NCBI GenBank assembly: GCA_910578505.1
Contig: CAJTPV010000026.1
Span: 1-46,733 of the forward strand
DNA length: 46,733 nucleotides
Source of the DNA: an uncultured Oscillospiraceae bacterium
GTDB lineage: Bacteria > Bacillota > Clostridia > Oscillospirales > Oscillospiraceae
Reading direction: 5' to 3'
The notes below the pieces were generated by a model. It ran no database searches, had not been told where the DNA came from, and worked only from the letters and a program-made list of their open reading frames with translations. The stretch's first letter is position 1. Each line of letters begins with the position of its first letter. This document shows positions 16,030-23,453 of this stretch, one piece after another. Both the position numbers and the translations under genes were made by a program.

Positions 16030-18291
16030 ATGGTAGAAGTGATTCAAAAAGGGGCGTATCTGGTAGACGGACAAATCGTCTGGGCAGAGGACGCCCAGGG
16101 ACAGGCCGGGCCCGACGCGGGGCGGGAGAAGACCATCGCCTACTCCATCCTGCGGGCCCACGACAAGAGCGGCGACGCGAAAAAGCTGCGCATTAAATTC
16201 GACGCGCTTATCTCCCACGACATCACCTTTGTCGGCATTATCCAGACCGCGAAGGCCAGCGGTTTAAAGGAATTTCCCATCCCCTACGCCATGACCAACT
16301 GCCACAACAGTCTGTGCGCTGTGGGCGGCACCATCAACGAGGACGACCACGCCTTCGGCCTGTCCGCCGCAAAGAAGTACGGCGGCATTTACGTCCCCGC
16401 CAATCAGGCGGTCATCCACCAGTACGCCCGTGAGCGTCTGGCGGGCTGCGGCAAGATGATCCTGGGCTCCGATTCCCACACCCGCTACGGCGCTTACGGC
16501 TGCATGGGCGTGGGCGAGGGCGGCGGCGAGCTGGTCAAGCAGCTGCTGGAGAACACCTACGACGTGGCTGCGCCGGAGGTGGTGCTGGTGTACCTGGACG
16601 GCAAGCCCCGCAAGGGCGTAGGTCCCCAGGATGTGGCCATTGCGCTGGTGGCGGCCACGTTCCCCAAGGGCGATGTGAAGAACAAGGTGCTGGAGTTCGT
16701 CGGCCCCGGCGTGAAGGAGCTGAGCTGCGATTACCGCATCGGCATCGACGTGATGACCACGGAGACCAGCTGCCTGACCTCTATCTGGGAGACGGATGAG
16801 ACCATCAGGGGGTACTATGAGAATATCGGCCGTCCGGAGGACTTCCGGGAGCTGAAGCCGGAAAACGGCGCGTATTATGACAGCGTGGTGAAGATCGACC
16901 TGAGCAAAGTGGAGTGTATGATTGCGCTGCCCTTCCATCCCTCCATCGCGTACACGGTGCATGAGCTGCAGGAGAACCCGGAGAAGATTTTCGCCGAGGT
17001 GGAGGCCGCCTGCAACAAGCAGCTGGGCGGCAAGGTAACCATGGATCTGCGGCGGAACATCGTGGACGGCAAGGTCACCTGCGACCAGGGCGTGATCGTG
17101 GGCTGCTCCGGCGGCATGTTTGAGAACATCGTGGAGGCCGCGGCGATTTTGAAGGACCAGAGCATCGGCAACGGCTATTTTGACATGAGCGTGTACCCGT
17201 CGTCCACGCCCATCAGCCTGGCAATCACGAAGAACGGCACGTCGGCCACACTGATGGAGGCGGGCTGTGTGATCAAGCCGGCCTTCTGCGGCCCCTGCTT
17301 CGGCGCGGGGGATACGCCGGCTAACAATACGCTGTCCATCCGCCACGCCACCCGGAACTTCGCCAACCGGGAGGGGTCCAAGCCCGGCAGCGGCCAGATT
17401 TCCGCCGTGGCCCTGATGGACGCCCGGTCCATTGCCGCCACGGCCCGCAACGGCGGCGTCCTGACGGCTGCTACCGATATCGACTACGAGCTGCCCACGA
17501 AGGAGGATTTGACCTACCACTACGACGGCAGCGTGTACGCCAAGCGCTGCTTCGAGGGCTTCGGCAAGGCTGACCCTGCGGCGGAGCTGCGCTATGGCCC
17601 CAATATCAAGGATTGGCCCCACATGCCCGAGCTGGAGGAGGACCTGCTGGTGCGGCTGTGCGCGGTCATCCACGACCCGGTGACCACCACCGACGAGCTG
17701 ATTCCGTCCGGCGAGACCAGCAGCTACCGTTCCAACCCCATTGGGCTGAGCGAATTTGCTCTGAGCCGCCGGGTGCCGGAGTACGTGGGCCGGAGCAAGG
17801 CGGTGCGCGCACTGGAGGAGGCCCGTGAGCAGGGAGAGGTCCCGTCGGAGGCCGCCGCGGCACTGGAAAAGGTGGGCGGCGACATGAAGCGGACGACGAT
17901 TGGCTCCTGCGTGTTCGCCAACAAGCCGGGCGACGGTTCGGCCAGAGAGCAGGCGGCGTCCTGCCAGAAGGTGCTGGGGGGCTTTGCCAATATCTGCTAT
18001 GAGTATGCCACCAAGCGGTACCGCTCCAACTGCATCAACTGGGGCATTGTGCCGTTCACGATGGATAACGGCGTGGACTTCCCCTATGAGGATGGGGACT
18101 GGGTGTATGTGCCCGGCGTAAAGAAAGCGATTGCGGAGGGTGTGGAGACATTCCAGGCCAAGGTGATCCGGAAGGATGGCAGCGTGGCGGAGCTGGCGCT
18201 GAAGTGTGCCGGCCTAACCCCGGACGAGCGGCTGATTCTCCAGGAGGGGTGCCTGATGAACTACTACGCCGCCGGATACGGCAAAGGCTAA
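16030..18291 (+). CDS. Aconitate hydratase family protein
   Basis: A 753-residue aconitase-superfamily enzyme, expected to interconvert citrate and isocitrate. The three [4Fe-4S] ligands are Cys359 (GCSGG) and Cys420/Cys423 (FCGPCFG). The GSDSHTRYG substrate motif lies near residue 146. A C-terminal swivel-like domain follows (about 560-753, with RSNCINWG). The start has GGGAGG 10 nt upstream. Isocitrate dehydrogenase and citrate lyase follow on the same strand, which supports citrate as substrate; some members of this group are annotated only as 'hydratase', so the exact substrate is inferred. A 342-bp repeat-rich gap separates it from the next gene, so it is probably a separate transcript. 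Confidence 0.92.
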   Translation: MVEVIQKGAYLVDGQIVWAEDAQGQAGPDAGREKTIAYSILRAHDKSGDAKKLRIKFDALISHDITFVGIIQTAKASGLKEFPIPYAMTNCHNSLCAVGGTINEDDHAFGLSAAKKYGGIYVPANQAVIHQYARERLAGCGKMILGSDSHTRYGAYGCMGVGEGGGELVKQLLENTYDVAAPEVVLVYLDGKPRKGVGPQDVAIALVAATFPKGDVKNKVLEFVGPGVKELSCDYRIGIDVMTTETSCLTSIWETDETIRGYYENIGRPEDFRELKPENGAYYDSVVKIDLSKVECMIALPFHPSIAYTVHELQENPEKIFAEVEAACNKQLGGKVTMDLRRNIVDGKVTCDQGVIVGCSGGMFENIVEAAAILKDQSIGNGYFDMSVYPSSTPISLAITKNGTSATLMEAGCVIKPAFCGPCFGAGDTPANNTLSIRHATRNFANREGSKPGSGQISAVALMDARSIAATARNGGVLTAATDIDYELPTKEDLTYHYDGSVYAKRCFEGFGKADPAAELRYGPNIKDWPHMPELEEDLLVRLCAVIHDPVTTTDELIPSGETSSYRSNPIGLSEFALSRRVPEYVGRSKAVRALEEAREQGEVPSEAAAALEKVGGDMKRTTIGSCVFANKPGDGSAREQAASCQKVLGGFANICYEYATKRYRSNCINWGIVPFTMDNGVDFPYEDGDWVYVPGVKKAIAEGVETFQAKVIRKDGSVAELALKCAGLTPDERLILQEGCLMNYYAAGYGKG

Positions 18292-18633
18292 CAGCGAGCG
18301 CAGCGAACAATGAGCAGAGCGGTAGGAGCGGACCGTAACAAAATCCGCGCAGTGCGCCGAGCAGAGTATTCCGTGCAATGAGCAGCCCTGCAAAAGTGTA
18401 CCAAGGATAGGCCGTAGAAGCAGGGACAGGCATCACGAAGCGCCGCAAAAGCGTAGAAAAAACCAGCAGGCATAAGCGCAAAAAAATAAACCCCCGTAAA
18501 ATCAGGGGGTCCAGACCGTAGGGATGGCGATTTTTGGTTACTTTTGTTCGCACAAAAGTAACCCGCCGTCCGGGGGCGGGACCCCGGAGCCGGGAAAAGA
18601 TTCATTCATCATTAAAAAGGAGTGTACGCGGCT
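18292..18633. repeat. Repeat-rich intergenic region with hairpins
   Basis: A stretch of 342 bp without a supported gene. It contains a 6-bp C/G stem (18490-18495 with 18505-18510) and a 12-bp perfect hairpin (GGTTACTTTTGT 18536-18547, loop TCGC, complement 18552-18563). It also contains GC-rich palindromic bits (18566-18596). The GGTTACTTTTGT hairpin resembles dispersed palindromes that I associate with Oscillospiraceae genomes; copy number cannot be judged here. The icd ribosome site lies at its end. Confidence 0.6.
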
Positions 18634-19839
18634 ATGGACAAGATCAAAATGACCACCCCGCTGGTGGAGATGGACGGCGACGAGATGACCCGCATTTTGT
18701 GGGCGATGATTAAAGAAAAGCTGATTCTTCCCTTTGTGGATTTGAAGACCGAGTACTATGACCTGAGCCTGCTGCACCGGAACGAGACAAAGGATCAAGT
18801 GACGGTAGACGCGGCGAACGCGACAAAGAAGTACGGCGTAGCGGTAAAGTGCGCCACCATCACCCCCAACAAGCAGCGTATGGAGGAGTATCCCCAGCTG
18901 ACGGAGATGTGGAAGAGCCCCAACGGCACCATCCGTTCCATTCTGGACGGCACTGTGTTCCGCACACCCATCTGCATCGACGCCATCAAGCCGGTGGTCA
19001 AGAACTGGAAGAAGCCCATCACCATTGCCCGTCACGCCTACGGCGACGTATACAAGAGCGTAGACTTTGTGACGGAGGAGCCGGGCGAATGCACGATGAC
19101 CTTCAAGGGAGCCAGCGGGGCGGAAAAGACGGTCTTAGTGCAGAAGGTAGACGGCCCTGCAGTCTGGCAGGGGGCCCACAACAAGGACAAATCCATCCGC
19201 TCCTTTGCCCGCTCCTGCTTCCAGTACGCCATTGACACAAAGCAGGATCTGTGGTTCTCCACCAAGGACACCATCGCCAAGGTCTACGACGGGGAGTTCA
19301 AGAAGATTTTCGAGGAAGAATTCGCGGGCTACAAGGCCAAATTTGACGAGCTGGGCATCACGTATTTCTATACCCTCATCGACGACGCGGTGGCGCGGGT
19401 CATCCGCTCCGAGGGCGGGTACATCTGGGCCTGCAAGAACTACGACGGCGACGTAATGAGCGACATGGTGTCCACGGCCTTCGGCTCTCTGGCCATGATG
19501 ACCTCCGTGCTGGTGGCCCCGGACGGCACGACGGAGTACGAGGCCGCCCACGGCACCGTGACCAAGCACTACTATAAGCACCTGAAGGGCGAAAAGACCT
19601 CCACCAACTCCATGGCGACCATCTTTGCCTGGAGCGGCGCGCTGCGCAAGCGGGGCGAGCTGGACGGCCTGACGGACCTGGCGGACTTTGCCAACCGGTT
19701 GGAGCAGGCGTGCTTCGACACCCTGAACGCCGGCATCATGACCAAGGACCTGGTTGGTCTGGTGGAGCCCGGTTTTGAGGCCCATGCCGTCAACTCCGAG
19801 GAATTTTTGGACGCGATTGCCCAGCGGCTGGCCAAGTAA
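18634..19839 (+). CDS. icd: NADP-dependent isocitrate dehydrogenase (eukaryotic-type)
   Basis: A 401-residue homodimeric-type (class II) NADP isocitrate dehydrogenase that oxidises isocitrate to 2-oxoglutarate. Visible features are the N-terminal VEMDGDEMTRILW motif, the substrate loop SPNGTIRSILDGTVFR, the metal-site region with YFYTLIDDAVARVIRSEGGYIWACKNYDGDV (split here from about residue 240) and the GTTEYEAAHGTVTKHY motif. The ATG at 18634 has AAAAGGAG about 11 nt upstream; the in-frame GTG at 18622 overlaps that site. It leads directly into citD (24-bp gap), so IDH and citrate lyase are probably made from one message. Confidence 0.95.
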   Translation: MDKIKMTTPLVEMDGDEMTRILWAMIKEKLILPFVDLKTEYYDLSLLHRNETKDQVTVDAANATKKYGVAVKCATITPNKQRMEEYPQLTEMWKSPNGTIRSILDGTVFRTPICIDAIKPVVKNWKKPITIARHAYGDVYKSVDFVTEEPGECTMTFKGASGAEKTVLVQKVDGPAVWQGAHNKDKSIRSFARSCFQYAIDTKQDLWFSTKDTIAKVYDGEFKKIFEEEFAGYKAKFDELGITYFYTLIDDAVARVIRSEGGYIWACKNYDGDVMSDMVSTAFGSLAMMTSVLVAPDGTTEYEAAHGTVTKHYYKHLKGEKTSTNSMATIFAWSGALRKRGELDGLTDLADFANRLEQACFDTLNAGIMTKDLVGLVEPGFEAHAVNSEEFLDAIAQRLAK

Positions 19840-19863
19840 TCATAGGGGGATGGGGATAAAACG

Positions 19864-20160
19864 ATGGAACTGAAACAGACAGCAATGGCCGGCACCATGG
19901 AGTCCAGCGACATCATGGTGACCATCGAGCCGAAGAGCGAGGGCGGAATCGAACTGGAGCTGACCAGCAGCGTCATGCAGCAGTTCGGCCGCCGGATCGA
20001 GGAAGTGATCCGGGAGACGCTGCAGGGCCTGGGCGTGGAGAACGCGGCTGTAAACGCGGTGGACAAGGGCGCGCTGGACTGCACCGTCCGGGCCAGGGTC
20101 AGCGCCGCCGCCCTGCGCGCCGCCGGACAGGAGGAGTATCCGTGGGAGGTGGGGCAGTGA
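19864..20160 (+). CDS. citD: Citrate lyase acyl-carrier subunit (gamma)
   Basis: A 98-residue subunit carrying the phosphoribosyl-dephospho-CoA prosthetic group. Ser14 in GTMESSDI sits where the modified serine is in CitD. The N-terminal ELKQTAMAGT and the later DKGALDCTVRARV segment are typical. The gene is the first of citDEF and overlaps citE by 1 nt (TGATG). Confidence 0.95.
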   Translation: MELKQTAMAGTMESSDIMVTIEPKSEGGIELELTSSVMQQFGRRIEEVIRETLQGLGVENAAVNAVDKGALDCTVRARVSAAALRAAGQEEYPWEVGQ

Positions 20161-21059
20161 TGGAAAAGCGCTATGTAAAGGACCGGCTGCGCCGGAGCAT
20201 GATGTTTGTGCCGGGCAATAATCCGGGGATGATCGCCGATTCAAGAATTTACGGCGCGGACAGCATCATGTTCGACCTGGAGGACAGCGTGGCGTACACA
20301 GAGAAGGACGCAGCCCGTCTGCTGGTGTACAACGCCCTGAAGACCCTGGACTTCGGCAAAAAGGAGATCGTCGTGCGCATCAACGACCTGGCCAGCGGGC
20401 TGGGCGTAAAGGACCTGGAGGCCATCGTCCCGGCGGGGGTCCACGTGGTGCGCCTGCCCAAGACGGACAGCGCCCAGGACGTCATCGACTGCGAGCGGGA
20501 GATCGTCCGCATTGAGGAGAAGCACGGTATCCCTGTGGGTTCCACGGGCATGATGGCGGCCATTGAGAGCGCCAACGGCGTGCTGAACGCACGGGAGATC
20601 GCCCACGCCAGCGACCGGCTCATCGGCATCGCCCTGGGGGCGGAGGACTATGTGACGGATCTGAAGACCACCCGTGCCGACGGCATCGAGCTGCTGTTCG
20701 CCCGGAGCATGATCCTCAACGCCGCCCGGTCCGCCGGGATCGCCGCCCTGGACACGGTGTACTCCGACGTAAACAACGAGGAGGGATTCTTAGCCGAGGT
20801 GGAGCTGATCCGCAAACTGGGCTTTGACGGCAAGTCCGTCATCAACCCCCGGCAGATCGGGTCCCTGCACAGGGCGTTTATCCCCAGCGAGAAGGATCTG
20901 CAGAAGGCCTACGCCATTATGGACGCCATTGCCGAGGCCAACGCCCGGGGCAGCGGCGTGGCCAGCCTGAAGGGCAAAATGATCGACCGGCCGGTGGTCA
21001 TCCGGGCCCAGCGGCTCATCGCCCTGGCGGAAGCGGACAGCGCGGCAGAGGAGGAGTAG
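20160..21059 (+). CDS. citE: Citrate lyase beta subunit (citryl-ACP lyase)
   Basis: A 299-residue TIM-barrel subunit that cleaves citryl-ACP to oxaloacetate and acetyl-ACP. Key motifs are RRSMMFVPGNNPGMI near the N-terminus, the metal-site Glu/Asp in MFDLEDSVAY, and AAIESANGVLNA. The ATG at 20160 shares one base with the citD stop and has GGAGGTGG before it; a GTG at 20142 inside citD is less likely. citF follows after 4 bp. Confidence 0.95.
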   Translation: MEKRYVKDRLRRSMMFVPGNNPGMIADSRIYGADSIMFDLEDSVAYTEKDAARLLVYNALKTLDFGKKEIVVRINDLASGLGVKDLEAIVPAGVHVVRLPKTDSAQDVIDCEREIVRIEEKHGIPVGSTGMMAAIESANGVLNAREIAHASDRLIGIALGAEDYVTDLKTTRADGIELLFARSMILNAARSAGIAALDTVYSDVNNEEGFLAEVELIRKLGFDGKSVINPRQIGSLHRAFIPSEKDLQKAYAIMDAIAEANARGSGVASLKGKMIDRPVVIRAQRLIALAEADSAAEEE

Positions 21060-21063
21060 AGCA

Positions 21064-22599
21064 ATGATGGACGAGAAATATCTGCAGAGCATCCCTCATA
21101 TTGATGAGATCGCCCACCGGGGCGTGTTCAGCGGCGTGCCGGAAAAGATCACGGACACCTTCCAGAACCGCTCACGGGAGAAGAATAAGCTCCTGCCCTC
21201 CCTGGAGGACGCCATCCAGGCCACGGGCCTGCGGGACGGCATGACCATCTCCTTCCACCACCATTTCCGGGGCGGGGACCACGTGATCAACAAGGTGGTG
21301 GACGCCCTGGCGCGGATGGGGTTCAAAAACCTGACCCTGGCGGCAAGCTCCCTGGCCGCCGTCCACGCGCCGCTGGTGGAGCACATCAAAAACGGCGTGA
21401 TCACCCACATTGAGACCTCCGGACTGCGGGGGGAACTGGCGGAGCAGGTCTCCCGTGGCCTGATGGACTGTCCGGTGGTATTCCGCAGCCACGGCGGGCG
21501 GGCCGCCGCCATCCGCAGCGGCGAGCTGCACATCGACGTGGCGTTTCTGGGGGCCCCCTCCTGCGACCCCTACGGCAACGCCAACGGCTACAGCCGGGAG
21601 GAGGGCGGCACCCTGGCCTGCGGGTCCATGGGCTACGCCCGCACCGACGCCAAGTATGCGGACCAAGTGGTCATCCTCACCAACCGGCTGGTCCAGTACC
21701 CCAACGCCCCCTGGGCCATCCCGGAGTACGACGTGGACTACATCGTGGTGGAGGAGGACATCGGCGACCCGAAGGGGATCATGTCCGGAGCCACCCGGTA
21801 CACCAAGAACCCCAAGGAGCTGCTGATTGCCCAGACCGCCGCCAATGTCATCGACGCGGCGGGATATCTGTACGACGGCTTTTCCATGCAGATGGGGTCC
21901 GGCGGCGCGTCCCTGGCCACGGCCCGGTTTATCCGGCAGATGATGCTGGATAAGTCCATCCGCTGCCGGTTTGCCCTGGGCGGCATCACCGGCCAGATCA
22001 CCGCCATGCACGAGGAGGGGCTCATCGACCGCGTGCTGGACGTGCAGAGCTTTGACCTGGACGCGGCCCACTCCCTCAAGCACAACCGGTTCCATCACCA
22101 GATCGGGGCTACCTATTATGCCAGCTTCCTCTCCGCCGCCGCGGTGGACCAGCTGGACTTTGTGGTGCTGTCCGCTTTGGAGATCGACACGGATTTCAAT
22201 GTGAACGTCCTGACCGGGTCCGACGGCGTCATCCGCGGCGCCATCGGCGGACACCCGGACACTGCCGCCGGCGCCAGCCTGTCGGTGGTGGTGGCCCCGC
22301 TGACCAGAGGACGCATCCCCTGCGTTATCGACAAGGTCAACACGGTGGTCACCCCCGGCGAGGTGGTGGATGTGGTGGTCACCGACCAAGGCGTGGCGGT
22401 GAATCCCCGGCGGCCTGAGGTGGCGGAGCGGCTGCGGAAGGCGGGGATCCATGTGTACACCATAGAGCAGCTGAAGGAGAAGGCGGAGGCGCTGGTGGGC
22501 GTGCCCGACCCCATCCGGTATCTGGACCGGGTCGTGGGCGTGGTCATGTACCGGAACAACACCATCATTGACGTCATTCACCAGATCGACGAGTCGTAA
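21064..22599 (+). CDS. citF: Citrate lyase alpha subunit (citrate:acetyl-ACP transferase)
   Basis: A 511-residue subunit that moves citrate onto the acyl carrier. The typical motifs GMTISFHHHFRGGDHV (about 60-75), the GAPSCDPYGNANGY segment and the QMGSGGASLATARF glycine-rich region are present. The length is normal for CitF. It ends the icd-citDEF cluster. The accessory genes citC (ligase), citX and citG (prosthetic group) are not in the window, and no citrate transporter is adjacent. Confidence 0.96.
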   Translation: MMDEKYLQSIPHIDEIAHRGVFSGVPEKITDTFQNRSREKNKLLPSLEDAIQATGLRDGMTISFHHHFRGGDHVINKVVDALARMGFKNLTLAASSLAAVHAPLVEHIKNGVITHIETSGLRGELAEQVSRGLMDCPVVFRSHGGRAAAIRSGELHIDVAFLGAPSCDPYGNANGYSREEGGTLACGSMGYARTDAKYADQVVILTNRLVQYPNAPWAIPEYDVDYIVVEEDIGDPKGIMSGATRYTKNPKELLIAQTAANVIDAAGYLYDGFSMQMGSGGASLATARFIRQMMLDKSIRCRFALGGITGQITAMHEEGLIDRVLDVQSFDLDAAHSLKHNRFHHQIGATYYASFLSAAAVDQLDFVVLSALEIDTDFNVNVLTGSDGVIRGAIGGHPDTAAGASLSVVVAPLTRGRIPCVIDKVNTVVTPGEVVDVVVTDQGVAVNPRRPEVAERLRKAGIHVYTIEQLKEKAEALVGVPDPIRYLDRVVGVVMYRNNTIIDVIHQIDES

Positions 22600-22625
22600 C
22601 GGAACGTGCGATTGGTTAACAGAGG

Positions 22626-22653
22626 GAGGACCGGGGGATGTTCCCCGGTCCTC
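22626..22653. terminator. Hairpin between citF and the orphan relB
   Basis: An 11-bp perfect stem (22626-22636 with 22643-22653) lies between convergent genes. The T tail is weak (TCTTG). Confidence 0.6.
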
Positions 22654-22661
22654 TCTTGCAG

Positions 22662-22874
22662 CTATTTGTGAAACACTTCGCTGTGGATTGCCTCCAAGGT
22701 CTCAGCGTTGGGGGAATCCACCCGCAGATCAAAAGGAATGCCCCCTTGACGGATGACGGCTTTTGCGAAAATATTGAAAGCGGTCGACATGGTCATGCCC
22801 AGCTGACCGCAAATCTCATCAAACAGCCGTTTATCCATCTCGTCGATTCGGATATTTACATTGGTTTGCGCCAT
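22662..22874 (-). CDS. Orphan RelB/DinJ-like antitoxin
   Basis: A 70-residue ribbon-helix-helix protein (TNVNIRIDEMDKRLFDEICGQ, then GMTMSTAFNIFAKAVIRQGG) with a short C-terminal toxin-binding tail. It resembles the antitoxin at 8838-9131 in pattern (both carry A..IFA and a GG-(I/M)PF segment). It has AGGAGG before its ATG and its own perfect-spacing promoter. No toxin gene follows: only 62 bp separate it from the convergent citF stop. It is therefore either a relic of a pair or a stand-alone regulator. Confidence 0.82.
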   Translation of the reverse strand: MAQTNVNIRIDEMDKRLFDEICGQLGMTMSTAFNIFAKAVIRQGGIPFDLRVDSPNAETLEAIHSEVFHK

Positions 22875-22907
22875 GATTTTTTCCTCCTGCCACTATATTC
22901 TGCAGCT

Positions 22908-22936
22908 ATTGTAACAATATTTCCACACAAAGTCAA
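22908..22936 (-). promoter_or_regulatory. Promoter of the orphan relB
   Basis: Minus-strand TTGACT (22931-22936) and TACAAT (22908-22913) with 17-bp spacing. An inverted ATTGTAACAAT centred on the -10 box (22908-22918) could be the autoregulatory operator. Confidence 0.78.
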
Positions 22937-22979
22937 TAAAAAGAATCGGACGGTATTTCCCGCAGCAGAAAACTTTTCA

Positions 22980-23008
22980 TTGACAGCGTCCGCCTCCCTG
23001 ATTATGAT
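22980..23008 (+). promoter_or_regulatory. Promoter of mrnC-rqcH
   Basis: A consensus TTGACA (22980-22985) and TATGAT (23003-23008), spacing 17 bp, 28 bp before the mrnC start. Confidence 0.8.
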
Positions 23009-23036
23009 AGTAGCATCATACGAATCAGGAGACAAT

Positions 23037-23453
23037 ATGGACGACTACTTTGACTTACACCTGGCGGACGACCAGCTCCGGGCCATCAGCAGCATCGGCC
23101 TGGCCCATTTGGGCGATGCCGTCTATGAGCTGCTGGTCCGGGCCTACCTCTGCGCCCATGGCCGGGCTACCGGTCGGGGGCTGCACCGGGCAGCGGTGGC
23201 CCTGGTCTGCGCCCCGGCCCAGGCGGCACGGACAGACCGGATCATACCCATGCTGACGGAGGAGGAGACGGCGGTATTCAAACGGGGCCGCAACGCCCAC
23301 GTCAACACCATCCCCCACAATGCCAGCCGGTCAGATTACTTGAAGGCCACCGCGCTGGAGTGCCTGTTCGGCTACCTGTACCTGCGCGGACGGCGGGACC
23401 GCCTCAATGAACTGTTCGCCCTGATGATGGAGGAGGATGAATATGCCACTTGA
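23037..23453 (+). CDS. mrnC: Mini-ribonuclease III
   Basis: A 138-residue RNase III catalytic domain without a double-stranded-RNA-binding domain, as in Mini-III, which matures 23S rRNA ends. The LAHLGDAVYELLVR motif carries the catalytic Asp/Glu region, and KRGRNAHVNT with the later YLKATALECLFGYLYL (second acidic cluster) completes the pattern. The ATG at 23037 follows CAGGAGAC. It overlaps rqcH by 11 nt, so the two RNA/ribosome-quality genes are co-translated. Confidence 0.93.
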   Translation: MDDYFDLHLADDQLRAISSIGLAHLGDAVYELLVRAYLCAHGRATGRGLHRAAVALVCAPAQAARTDRIIPMLTEEETAVFKRGRNAHVNTIPHNASRSDYLKATALECLFGYLYLRGRRDRLNELFALMMEEDEYAT

